A stretch of 64,000 nucleotides of DNA from Larkinella sp051857545 (GCF_051857545.1 NZ_JBPZHB010000002.1:186001-250000); one strand, 5' to 3'. Shown: positions 53,840-61,577, counted from the stretch's first letter. Made by a program: numbers and translations. Notes: generated by a model from the letters alone, not told the origin.

Positions 53840-56215
53840 TTATTCGGAACGGAGTGAGTTAACCGGGTTCATCAAAGCGGCTTTGATCGCCTGGAAACTG
53901 ACGGTTGCAACCGTAATCACAGCCGCTCCCAGTCCGGACAGGGCGAAGATCCACCAGGAAATATCGGTTCGGTATTCGTACTGCTTCAGCCAATCGCTCA
54001 GGAAATACCAGGCCAGGGGCGCGGCAATCAGGAATGAAAGCAGAACCAGTCGTATGAAGTCTTTGGAAAGTAATCCCCACAGGCTGAAGACCGAAGCGCC
54101 CAGCACTTTCCGGACACCAATTTCTTTGGTTCGCTGCTCGGCAACAAACGACGCTAATCCAAACAGGCCCAGACAACTGATGAAAATGGCGAGTGTCGCA
54201 AAAATCCGCGCCAGTTTCCCCACGCGTTCTTCGGTTCGGAACTTGGCGTTGTATTCATCGTCGGCAAACTGAAAATCGAACGGGCTGTCGGGGTCGTGTT
54301 TTTTAAAAACCGCTTCGACTTTTTTGAGAGCCGTTTCAACCGGCATATTCGGTATCAATTTGACGTTGAAGACACTGGCCCAACCGGAATTGACCAGGAA
54401 AATGGTGGGTTTGATGGGCGTATAGGGCGACTCCATCACCATGTCTTTGACCACGCCCACGACCTGACACGGTTGGTCGTTGTACCGGATAATCTTGCCC
54501 ACAATGTTTTTAAGCCCGGTCAGTTTGACGGCCGCTTCGTTCAGAATAAACGCGGAACTGTCGGTGGAAAAATCGCGGGAGAAATCGCGTCCTTCCTTAA
54601 TCTCCCAGCCGATGGTTTTTCCGAACTCATGGGAGCAGGCCACCACGCCAAACAGCGGAACCGACTTTGGATCTTTGCCTTCCCATTCAAAACCGATCTG
54701 GTTGGAGCTAACGTAGGTGGTGGGGCTTGACGATTTGCTCATTTCGAAAACCGCACCCGATTTCAGCAGATCATTCCGCAACGGATCGTATTTGTCGTAC
54801 AGAGAACTGCTGATATAAATTTGCAGCAAGCCCTCACGGTTGTAACCCACGGGGCGGTTTTTGGCGTGCTGAATTTGCCGGAAAACGATAATGGTACCGA
54901 TGATGAGCGTAATGGAAACCGTAAACTGCGTCACCACCAGCACTTTGCGGGGAACCGTGGCCCAGCGGCCCACTTTGAAGGTGCCTTTCAGAACTTTCAA
55001 CGGATTGAAAGACGACAGGTAAAAGGCCGGGTAACTGCCGGCCAAAAAACCGGTGAGCAACGAAAAAGAGGTTAGTAATAGCCAGAAAACAGGATTCTGA
55101 TACGGGAAGCTCACCTGTTTTCCGGCCAGCTCGTTGAAGGGCGATAGCGACAGCAATACCAGTAAAACAGCCACCAACAGAGCGAAGAAAACGACCAGCA
55201 TCGACTCACTGATGAATTGGAAAATCAACTGCCGCCGTTGCGAGCCCACGGCTTTGCGAATGCCCACCTCTTTGGCGCGTTTTTCGGAGCGGGCCGTGCT
55301 CAGGTTCATGAAATTGATGCAGGCCAGCAGCAACACAAAGACGCCGATGATGCTGAATAGCCAGACAAACTGAATGCCGCCACCGACGTTTTTTCCGTCT
55401 TTAAAATCGGAATACAAATGCCAGCGGCTCATCGGATGCAGGAAATATTCGGGGTTGTCGCGCGCGGTCGTGTGTGTTTTCTCCACATCGCGAATTTTTG
55501 CCGATACCTTGTCCATGTCGGCCTGGTCAGCAATTTGGGCAAAACACTGAAACGAGTGATTACCCCATTGTTGCTGGGATTCCTTCACCCACGGCTGGTC
55601 GGCCAGATAATCGCTCCAGGGCATGTAGAACTCGACCCGGTAGAACTCGGAATTGAACGGCAGGTTTGCGTAGACGCCCGTCACTTTAGCGCTGTTCTTA
55701 GAATCGATTTTGACGGTTTTGTTGAGCGGATCGGCCTCTCCGAAAAGCGCTTTGGCCATCGACTCCGACAAGAGAATGGAACGGGGCTCTTTCAGCACGG
55801 TGGTGTAATTGCCTTTGAGTAGGTTCAGGGAGAGCATCTGAGGGAAAGACGGCTCGACGTACATCCCGTTTTTGTTGATTTTCTTTTCGCCATGAACGAG
55901 CAGATGGCCGTAACTCCAGGATGCCAGCGATACGGATTTGAAGTTGGCTCCGTACTTGGTTTTGATTTCGGTTGCCGACGGAATGGAAATCGCCCGGCTG
56001 CTGCCCGTGCTGCCGTTGAATGTCTGGTTGACGTATAGCTGCGCCAGTCGGTCGTAGTTTCGGTGAAATGTATTGAAAGATACCTCGTCATAAATCCACA
56101 ATCCTATCATCATAGCCACGGCCATTCCTACCGCCAGACCCAAGATGTTGATGAACGAAAAAACCTTGTTTTTAGCCAGGTTTCGGAGGGCGATCTTGAA
56201 GTAGTTGCGTAGCAT
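53840..56215 (-). CDS. FtsX/MacB-type ABC transporter permease, paralogue 6 (first of the four-gene run)
   Basis: 791 aa from the ATG at 56215 (MLRNYFKIALRNLAKNK, the usual paralogue N-terminus); an in-frame ATG at 56230 adds five residues. First helix FINILGLAVGMAVAMMIGLWIY; core with FLHPMSRWHLYSDFKDG; EKRAKEVGIRKAVGSQRRQ; second core with GRDFSRDFSTDSSAFILNEAA; AEQRTKEIGVRKVLGASV and ending ALMNPVNSLRSE. It carries the upstream promoter-like box and palindrome shared with paralogue 1, which probably drives permeases 6, 5, 4 and 3. Confidence 0.92.
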   Translation of the reverse strand: MLRNYFKIALRNLAKNKVFSFINILGLAVGMAVAMMIGLWIYDEVSFNTFHRNYDRLAQLYVNQTFNGSTGSSRAISIPSATEIKTKYGANFKSVSLASWSYGHLLVHGEKKINKNGMYVEPSFPQMLSLNLLKGNYTTVLKEPRSILLSESMAKALFGEADPLNKTVKIDSKNSAKVTGVYANLPFNSEFYRVEFYMPWSDYLADQPWVKESQQQWGNHSFQCFAQIADQADMDKVSAKIRDVEKTHTTARDNPEYFLHPMSRWHLYSDFKDGKNVGGGIQFVWLFSIIGVFVLLLACINFMNLSTARSEKRAKEVGIRKAVGSQRRQLIFQFISESMLVVFFALLVAVLLVLLSLSPFNELAGKQVSFPYQNPVFWLLLTSFSLLTGFLAGSYPAFYLSSFNPLKVLKGTFKVGRWATVPRKVLVVTQFTVSITLIIGTIIVFRQIQHAKNRPVGYNREGLLQIYISSSLYDKYDPLRNDLLKSGAVFEMSKSSSPTTYVSSNQIGFEWEGKDPKSVPLFGVVACSHEFGKTIGWEIKEGRDFSRDFSTDSSAFILNEAAVKLTGLKNIVGKIIRYNDQPCQVVGVVKDMVMESPYTPIKPTIFLVNSGWASVFNVKLIPNMPVETALKKVEAVFKKHDPDSPFDFQFADDEYNAKFRTEERVGKLARIFATLAIFISCLGLFGLASFVAEQRTKEIGVRKVLGASVFSLWGLLSKDFIRLVLLSFLIAAPLAWYFLSDWLKQYEYRTDISWWIFALSGLGAAVITVATVSFQAIKAALMNPVNSLRSE

Positions 56216-56262
56216 AATCGGCCGGATCAAATAAAAAAAGACAGGTACCGGCCTAGCTCGAC

Positions 56263-56275
56263 CAAATGATATACC
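56263..56275 (-). promoter_or_regulatory. Promoter-like -7 box upstream of permease 6
   Basis: On the minus strand it reads GGTATATCATTTG, matching the box GGTATACAGTTTG of permease 1 at 10 of 13 positions. It ends 47 bases before the ATG, one base different from permease 1. Confidence 0.55.
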
Positions 56276-56328
56276 AGATTTGTAAAGTGTTGATAATCAA
56301 TTTTATGCGGAATTGAAATGAAATAAAA

Positions 56329-56367
56329 TGTCCGTAAACGGACGCGGAGCGTACATTTACGGACAGG
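56329..56367. promoter_or_regulatory. TGTCCG/CGGACA palindromic operator-like element upstream of permease 6
   Basis: It begins with the palindrome TGTCCGTAAACGGAC and ends ATTTACGGACAGG, so the 5' TGTCCGTAAA and 3' TTTACGGACA are an exact inverted pair. It begins 114 bases before the permease start codon, exactly as the element at 35474-35513 does for permease 1. A regulator binding as a dimer or tetramer is expected. It also lies about 105 bp upstream of the divergent Uma2 gene. Confidence 0.68.
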
Positions 56368-56471
56368 TAACTTGGTGCGGTATTAAGTGCCAGCCTCCTG
56401 GCATCGAATGGACCCTTTTCGGGCTTGCTGGCATAGTCATTTTTGTCTATATTTGATCAAAACAGAAGTCT

Positions 56472-57065
56472 ATGATACCTGCACCACCCGCTGCGCGTGT
56501 GTCCGAAGAGGAGTACTTTGCGCTCCTGAAAGGATCGACCGAGAAATTGGAATATCATGATGGTGAGATCGTAGCGATGGCCGGTGCCCAACTACCGCAT
56601 AATCTCATTGCCAGTAATCTGATTCGACTGCTCGGAAATTGTTTGCTCGAAAGCAATTGCCTTGTCCTGAACAGCGATCAACTGGTGCATCTGGTGGATT
56701 GCTATAAATACGTTTTTCCGGATTTGGCCATTGTCTGTCAAAAACCCATTCTGACGGAGCGTTACGGGTTGGATGTGCTGGAAAATCCGGAAATTATCGT
56801 CGAGATCCTGTCGGATTCAACGGAGCTATTCGACCGTACGGAGAAATTTGACTGCTATAAACAAATCACCAGCGTGAAAGAATATGTGCTGGTCGCGTCG
56901 AAAAAGAAAAAGGTAGAAGTTTTCCGGCGAACCGAATCGAATGAATGGCTTCTGCACGATTACCTTCCTCAGGATGAGGTCGTTAAGATCAGTGCCTGTA
57001 CGCTGCTGATGGACGATATTTACCGGAAAGTCGGTTTTGAACAGCAGCAGGTTGAACAGAAATAG
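56472..57065 (+). CDS. Uma2 family (DUF820) putative restriction-like endonuclease
   Basis: 197 aa. The Uma2 pattern is clear: SEEEYFALLKGSTEKLEYHDGEIVAMAG at the N-terminus (cited in part), PHNLIASNLIRLLGNCL, a PD motif in YKYVFPDLAIVC, and ENPEIIVEILSDSTELFDRTEKF then CYKQITSVKEYVLV, giving the PD-(D/E)xK-like core. Uma2 proteins are abundant in Bacteroidota and Cyanobacteria; the in vivo DNA target is unknown. It is divergent from permease 6 and convergent with formaldehyde dehydrogenase. Confidence 0.92.
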   Translation: MIPAPPAARVSEEEYFALLKGSTEKLEYHDGEIVAMAGAQLPHNLIASNLIRLLGNCLLESNCLVLNSDQLVHLVDCYKYVFPDLAIVCQKPILTERYGLDVLENPEIIVEILSDSTELFDRTEKFDCYKQITSVKEYVLVASKKKKVEVFRRTESNEWLLHDYLPQDEVVKISACTLLMDDIYRKVGFEQQQVEQK

Positions 57066-57089
57066 TTTGCTATTGCCCGAAAAAGAAAA

Positions 57090-57127
57090 TGAAGAGTTAT
57101 GCGTGTAAGTTAACTCATAACTCTTCA
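57090..57127. terminator. 12-bp hairpin between convergent uma2 and fdhA
   Basis: TGAAGAGTTATG (57090-57101) and CATAACTCTTCA (57116-57127) pair perfectly. The words match the GAGTTATGAG-type inverted repeats at 53760. It sits in the 72-bp gap between the two convergent stop codons, as expected for a shared terminator. Confidence 0.7.
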
Positions 57128-57137
57128 CTTTTAACTT

Positions 57138-58328
57138 TTAATTCGGAATCATCCCGTGCGGATCGATGACGAATTTCTTGGCCGCTCCTTTATCGAAATC
57201 CTGGTAGCCTTTCGGTGCTTTATCCAGGCTGATCACTTCCACATTCACGGCTTTGGCAATCTGGATTTTGTCGTATAGAATGGCGTTCATCAATTGCCGG
57301 TGGTATTTCATCACCGGACACTGACCCGTATAGAACGAGTGTGACTTGGCCCAGCCCAAACCAATCCGGATGCTCAGGCTTCCTTCCTTGGCGGCATCGT
57401 CGGCAGCTCCCGGATCGCCCGTTACGTACAGCCCCGGAATGCCCAGCGCGCCCCCGGCCCGGGTAACGCTCATGATGGCATTCAAAACCGTGGCTGGCCG
57501 TTCCGTACCGGCATCCGAACCGTGGCCCCGGGCTTCAAAACCGACGCAATCGACGGCGCAATCGACTTCCGGAACGCCAATAATTTCCGCAATCTGGTCG
57601 GCCAGTGGCGTGTCTTTCCGTAAATCGACAATTTCGCAACCAAAGCTTTTGGCCTGCTCCAGCCGTTCAGGAATCATGTCGCCGACAATGACAACGGCGG
57701 CCCCCAGCAAATGGCACGAAGCCGCACAAGCCAGACCCACCGGCCCGGCTCCGGCCACGTACACAATGGAACCTGGCCCTACGCCCGCCGTCACGGCACC
57801 GTGGTAGCCCGTCGGGAAAATGTCCGACAGCAGCGTCAGATCCCGGATTTTGGCCATCGCCTGGTCTTTGTCCGGGAATTTCAGCAGGTTAAAATCGGCA
57901 TAAGGAACCATCACATATTCGGCCTGACCACCAACCCAGCCGCCCATATCGACGTAACCGTAGGCCGCGCCGGGCCGGGCGGGGTTGACATTCAGGCAGA
58001 TACCGGTTTGGCCCACTTTGCAATTCCGGCAACGTCCGCAGGCAATGTTGAACGGAACCGACACCAGATCGCCTTCTTTGACAAACTCGACATCGCGACC
58101 GGCTTCGATGACCAGGCCCGTGATTTCGTGGCCCAGTACCAGGCCCGCCGGGGCAGTGGTCCGGCCCCGCACCATGTGCTGGTCGCTGCCGCAGATGTTG
58201 GTTGAAACGATTTGCAGGATGACGCCGTGGTGGCACATTCGATCGCCGATCGCCAGTTTGGGGTATTCAATGGACTGTACTTCCACCACACCGGGTTTAA
58301 TGTACGCAACACCGTGGTTTTGACACAT
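57138..58328 (-). CDS. fdhA: Glutathione-independent formaldehyde dehydrogenase (zinc-dependent)
   Basis: 396 aa from the ATG at 58328 (MCQNHGVAYIKPG); a longer frame upstream overlaps the next gene and is unlikely. It follows Pseudomonas putida FDH closely: STNICGSDQHMVRGRT with catalytic zinc ligand Cys, GLVLGHEITG, the structural zinc cysteines in CGRCRNCKVGQTGIC, and the nucleotide-binding VAGAGPVGLACAAS. DCVGFEARGHG and GLGWAKSHSF are also typical. It oxidises formaldehyde to formate with tightly bound NAD. It lies 43 bases after a GlcG-like gene in a probable two-gene operon, with a divergent AraC regulator. Confidence 0.94.
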   Translation of the reverse strand: MCQNHGVAYIKPGVVEVQSIEYPKLAIGDRMCHHGVILQIVSTNICGSDQHMVRGRTTAPAGLVLGHEITGLVIEAGRDVEFVKEGDLVSVPFNIACGRCRNCKVGQTGICLNVNPARPGAAYGYVDMGGWVGGQAEYVMVPYADFNLLKFPDKDQAMAKIRDLTLLSDIFPTGYHGAVTAGVGPGSIVYVAGAGPVGLACAASCHLLGAAVVIVGDMIPERLEQAKSFGCEIVDLRKDTPLADQIAEIIGVPEVDCAVDCVGFEARGHGSDAGTERPATVLNAIMSVTRAGGALGIPGLYVTGDPGAADDAAKEGSLSIRIGLGWAKSHSFYTGQCPVMKYHRQLMNAILYDKIQIAKAVNVEVISLDKAPKGYQDFDKGAAKKFVIDPHGMIPN

Positions 58329-58371
58329 ACTTCTAGGGTTTAGAGGGTTTAGAAATTCAAATAAAGCATTA

Positions 58372-58782
58372 TTAATGAACCGCTTCGGCTCCCGCTTTGG
58401 CGACAGCATGGTCGTTTTCGACGGTGCTGCCGGATACGCCGATGGCCCCAATCACGTCGCCGTCGGCATTCTTGATCGGAATACCGCCCGGAAAGGTAAT
58501 CAGTCCGCCGTTCGCGTGTTCAATATTAAACAACGAGCCACCCGGTTGTGATAACTTTCCGAGTTCACCCGTGTTCATATCAAAAAAGCGGGCGGTTTTC
58601 GCCTTCTTCTGCGAAATATCGACCGATCCCAGCCAGGCGCCATCCATGCGGGCAAAAGCCGTCAGGTTGGCCCCGGCGTCGACGACGGTGATGTTCATGA
58701 CGGTTCCTAATTCTGCGGCTTTGGCTTTAGCGGCTTTTACCGCAACCTCTGCCTGTTCTAATGTGATGCCAGTTGTGCTCAT
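58372..58782 (-). CDS. GlcG/HbpS family (heme-binding type) protein
   Basis: 136 aa from the ATG at 58782 (MSTTGITLEQAEVAVKAAKA); upstream in-frame sequence lacks family similarity. GlcG/HbpS landmarks: NITVVDAGANLTAFARMDGAWLGS (cited in part), KKAKTARFF, GGLITFPGGIPI and DVIGAIGVSGSTVENDHAVAKAG. Members bind heme or small ligands and often accompany oxidoreductases. It is cytoplasmic (no signal peptide). It is the first gene of a likely operon with fdhA and is divergent from the AraC-type gene, with a 187-bp spacer. Confidence 0.9.
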   Translation of the reverse strand: MSTTGITLEQAEVAVKAAKAKAAELGTVMNITVVDAGANLTAFARMDGAWLGSVDISQKKAKTARFFDMNTGELGKLSQPGGSLFNIEHANGGLITFPGGIPIKNADGDVIGAIGVSGSTVENDHAVAKAGAEAVH

Positions 58783-58969
58783 GATTTCGCTCTTTTGGAT
58801 AAAGTGATCAATCTGTTGGTTCCTTTGGTGAACCTGAGCAAAACTAGGCATTCAGAAAAGCTTCTAGTTACACGATAATACCAACAAATACTACTATTAT
58901 CCAATCCTATCGTAGTGATCAGCAAATTTTCTTATCAAAAAACATTTATAGGGCATACCCTGAAACACG

Positions 58970-59884
58970 ATGAACAACGGATTTCCCTTACAGACCATCA
59001 ATTTGTCGGACACCCGAGAGCTGGATTCGCTGGTCGAACACCGCCGGGTTTTTACCCTGAATCACTGCGAATTAAATATTTTCGAAACCTACCACTCTTG
59101 TTCCGATGTGGTGTTGTCGTACAACGGACTGGTTATTACCAGCATGTTGCGCGGGAAAAAAGTGATGCATTTATCCCAGAAACCCGGTTTTGATTTTCTG
59201 CCCGGCGAAACCGTCATTTTACCGGAAGGCATTTCGATGAAAGTGGATTTTCCGGAAGCCGACGAAAAACACCCGGTACAATGCGCCACCATTGCCCTCG
59301 ACTGGAACGTAGTGACGCAAATGCTGGATTTTCTGAACGAAAATTATCCCCGGAAAGATAAGGTAGGGGAGTGGAAGCTGAATTTTAGTCAGTATCACTT
59401 TTACAACAACCGGGAACTGGCCAACGTCATGAACAAGCTGATCAACATCAGCATGGAAGACGATTTGGCCAAAGACGCCCTGGCTGACCTGACGCTCAAA
59501 TCCCTGCTGATCCGGGTGATTCAGACGCAGAATATGGCGCTGATTGAAGACGGGCTGGCGACGAACAACCGGTTTGCCGCCGTGGTCGAGTATATCCGCG
59601 AAAACCTGACTGCGAAAATCAGCATCGAGGTCCTGTGTCAAAAAGCCTGCATGAGCAAATCCGGTTTTTTCCGAACCTTCAAGGAAGCTTTTGGGCTATC
59701 GCCGGTGGAGTTTATCATCCGCGAACGGATCGGATTGGCCAAACGGCTGCTGGCCAATCCGACGGCTACGGTCACCGAGGTGTGTTATCAAGTGGGATTC
59801 AACAACCTGCATTATTTTTCCCGCCTGTTCAAAATGCTGGAAGGCGTAACGCCCACGGTTTATCGCCAGACGGTGGGGGCGTGA
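58970..59884 (+). CDS. AraC family transcriptional regulator
   Basis: 304 aa. The N-terminal about 190 residues are an AraC-N-like sensor region (FLPGETVILPEGISMKVDFPEA as its cupin-like part, cited in part). The C-terminal 100 residues hold two helix-turn-helix motifs: ISIEVLCQKACMSKSGFFRTF and ATVTEVCYQVGFNNLHYFSRLF (each cited in part). It is divergent from the glcG-fdhA pair, so control of the formaldehyde genes is the natural guess. Immediately downstream lies repeat array B. Confidence 0.93.
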   Translation: MNNGFPLQTINLSDTRELDSLVEHRRVFTLNHCELNIFETYHSCSDVVLSYNGLVITSMLRGKKVMHLSQKPGFDFLPGETVILPEGISMKVDFPEADEKHPVQCATIALDWNVVTQMLDFLNENYPRKDKVGEWKLNFSQYHFYNNRELANVMNKLINISMEDDLAKDALADLTLKSLLIRVIQTQNMALIEDGLATNNRFAAVVEYIRENLTAKISIEVLCQKACMSKSGFFRTFKEAFGLSPVEFIIRERIGLAKRLLANPTATVTEVCYQVGFNNLHYFSRLFKMLEGVTPTVYRQTVGA

Positions 59885-59941
59885 CAGAGGAGTGGTTACA
59901 GGGGCGTTCCAGGAACAATCCCGGCAGAAGGGGCTATCTGG

Positions 59942-60345
59942 TAGAAATCGCTAAATGAGCCATCCCTACGGGATTGTTTTTGGTTTTTCGCGCGATACGG
60001 TTTCTACAAAATGGATTATCCCTACGGGATTGTTTTTGGTTTTTCGCGCGATACGGTTTCTACAAAATGGATTATCCCTACGGGATTGTTTTTGGTTTTT
60101 CGCGCGACACGGTTTCTACAAAATGGATCATCCCTACGGGATTGTTTTTGGTTTTTCGCGCGACACGGTTTCTACAAAATTGGTCGTCCCTACGGAATTG
60201 TTTTTTTTTTGGTTTTTCGTGCGACACGGTTTCTACAAAATGGATTATCCCTACGGGATTGTTTGGTTTTCTTGTGGACACGGTTTCTACAAAATGGATT
60301 ATCCCTACGGGATTGTTTTTGGTTTTTCATGTGGGAAACTGGTTA
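59942..60345 (+). repeat. REP-like array B, direct-orientation units (seven)
   Basis: Hairpin cores ATCCCTACGGGAT start at 59962, 60018, 60074, 60130, 60247 and 60301, with a degenerate GTCCCTACGGAAT at 60186. The period is 56 bp with one 61-bp and one 54-bp step. Each unit is TCTACAAAATG, a few bases, the core, then TGTTTTTGGTTTTTCG and a G/C-rich CGCGACACGG-type stretch. The whole unit is repeated, not only the core. Small ORFs through the array are products of the periodic sequence. Confidence 0.95.
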
Positions 60346-60353
60346 CGACATCT

Positions 60354-60542
60354 GTCCCATTGAGACAGCCCATTTTGTAGAAATCGCGCGCTTATCCGGG
60401 GATGAATCCCGTAGGGGTGGTTCATTTTGTAGAAACACGTACGATTATACGGAGGATGAATCCCGTAGGGATGGTCCATTTTGTAGAAACCGTGTTGAAC
60501 GAAAAACCAAAACAATCCCGTAGGGATGACCAATCTTGCCGC
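60354..60542 (-). repeat. REP-like array B, inverted-orientation units
   Basis: Cores in inverse orientation lie at 60354-60366 (GTCCCATTGAGAC, degenerate), 60406-60418 (ATCCCGTAGGGGT), 60460-60472 and 60515-60527 (both ATCCCGTAGGGAT). The first three are followed by CCATTTTGTAGAAA-type flanks, the reverse complement of the direct-unit flank; the last has a diverged CCAATCTTG flank. The head-to-head arrangement with the direct units gives a large REPIN-like inverted structure ending just before the transposase. Confidence 0.93.
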
Positions 60543-60568
60543 AACCGGTCTCAATGAAACACCAAATA

Positions 60569-60581
60569 ATTCCATTGGAAT
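60569..60581. promoter_or_regulatory. Palindrome ATTCCATTGGAAT just before the transposase start
   Basis: This 13-nt palindrome (5-bp stem ATTCC/GGAAT, loop ATT) lies 7 bases before the ATG at 60589. It aligns with the inverted REP core including the following ATGACCAAT, so it looks like a diverged unit with compensated stem bases. It may let the transposase bind its own leader. Confidence 0.6.
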
Positions 60582-60588
60582 GACCAAT

Positions 60589-61050
60589 ATGGCAAACACG
60601 TATCATCAAGTCTATATCCAGACCGTTTTTTCAGTGAAATACCGGGCCGCTCTGATTCACAAAGATTGGCAAACTGACTTATTTGCCGTCATTGGTAATC
60701 TGATCAATGAAACTACTTGCAAAACGCTCATTGTCAATGGTATTCACGACCATGTGCATTGTTTTATCGGTTTGAACCCAAGTCGCGCGATTTCGGAGGT
60801 AATGCAAACCGTGAAAGCTCGGTCCTCGAAATGGATTAATGACCACCGACTTACACCGTCCCGTTTCGAATGGCAGGAAGGTTATGGCGTGTTTTCTTAC
60901 AGCCGCTCGCAGGTGGAGGATGTGTTCCGCTACATTCAAAATCAGGCGGAACACCATCGAAGCCAGACGTTTCAGGAAGAATATTTGAAATTTTTGAAAA
61001 AATTTGAAGTGCCGTATGATGTACGGTATATTTTTAAAGAGCCGGTCTAA
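60589..61050 (+). CDS. REP-associated tyrosine transposase (IS200-like HUH, Y1)
   Basis: 153 aa from the ATG at 60589 (MANTYHQVYIQTVFSVKYR), the family-typical start; an in-frame ATG at 60526 would begin inside a repeat. The HUH motif is GIHDHVHCFIGL (His55 and His57), and the catalytic tyrosine is probably Tyr115 in VFRYIQNQAEHH. WQEGYGVFSYSRS is another family landmark. It cleaves single-stranded DNA at hairpins by a 5'-phosphotyrosine link. No IS200 ends or TnpB were seen; instead the gene is bracketed by palindromic arrays, as for RAYT genes. Its stop codon TAA merges with the first unit of array C. A single-copy, domesticated enzyme is likely. Confidence 0.92.
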   Translation: MANTYHQVYIQTVFSVKYRAALIHKDWQTDLFAVIGNLINETTCKTLIVNGIHDHVHCFIGLNPSRAISEVMQTVKARSSKWINDHRLTPSRFEWQEGYGVFSYSRSQVEDVFRYIQNQAEHHRSQTFQEEYLKFLKKFEVPYDVRYIFKEPV

Positions 61051-61216
61051 TGAACCATCCCTACGGGATTCATCCCCATAAAAGTGGACATGTTTTCTAC
61101 AAAATGGGCCACCCCTACGGGATTGGTTTGATGTTCTACAAGATGACTCATCCCTACGGGATTCATTCCCATGAAAGTGGGCATGTTTTCTACATAATGG
61201 ACCATCCCTACGGGGC
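61051..61216 (+). repeat. REP-like array C, direct-orientation units (four)
   Basis: Cores at 61057-61069, 61111-61123 (ACCCCTACGGGAT), 61150-61162 and 61204-61216 (right arm degraded). The first begins 6 bases after the transposase stop codon. The spacer sequences (CATGTTTTCTAC...) differ from those in array B, so arrays B and C have grown separately. Confidence 0.92.
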
Positions 61217-61253
61217 GGATGGCGCAATCTGGTTCTCGAAGGCAAACCAACCA

Positions 61254-61548
61254 ATCCCGTAGGGATGGCCCATTTTGTAGACCGATCCCGCGAATTGAAT
61301 CAAACCAATCCCGTAGGGATGACCCATTTTGTAGGAATCTCGAATTGAATCAAGCTAATCCCGTAGGGATGGCCCATTTTATAGACCGATCCGCGAATTG
61401 AATCAAGCTAATCCCGTAGGGATGACCCATTTTGTAGGAATCGATCCGCGAATTGAGTCAAACCAATCCCGTAGGGATGGCCCATTCTGTAGACCGATCC
61501 CGCGAATTGAATCAAACCATCCCGTAGGGATGGACCATTTTGTAGGAC
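61254..61548 (-). repeat. REP-like array C, inverted-orientation units (six)
   Basis: Cores ATCCCGTAGGGAT begin at 61254, 61308, 61358, 61411, 61466 and 61519 (period 50-55 bp). Each is followed by GGCCCATTTTGTAGACC- or GACCCATTTTGTAGGAA-type flanks and a spacer with CGCGAATTGAATCAA. Units with the two flank types alternate, suggesting amplification as dimers. The array ends about 30 bases from the stop of permease 7. Confidence 0.94.
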
Positions 61549-61577
61549 CGACCGTCGGAATGATTAGCCTCGGGTTT

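Noticed and set aside
58329..58451. Extended N-terminus for formaldehyde dehydrogenase
   Set aside because: The extension overlaps the glcG coding end and lacks similarity to known FDH N-termini, which begin near MCQNHGVAYIKPG.
59955..60523. Overlapping open frames with repeated peptides such as YGIVFGFSRDTVSTK
   Set aside because: They are translations of the 56-bp REP units in three frames. The periodic protein sequence reflects DNA repeat structure and no start signal or composition supports coding.
60526..60588. Extended N-terminus of the transposase from the ATG at 60526
   Set aside because: The added 21 residues are encoded by REP units and are not part of the IS200-like family start MANTYHQVY, so the ATG at 60589 was chosen.
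59942..61548. Possible CRISPR array (regular palindromic repeats, about 55-bp period)
   Set aside because: The segments between cores are themselves repeated rather than unique, orientation switches within the array, units vary in sequence, and no cas gene is present.
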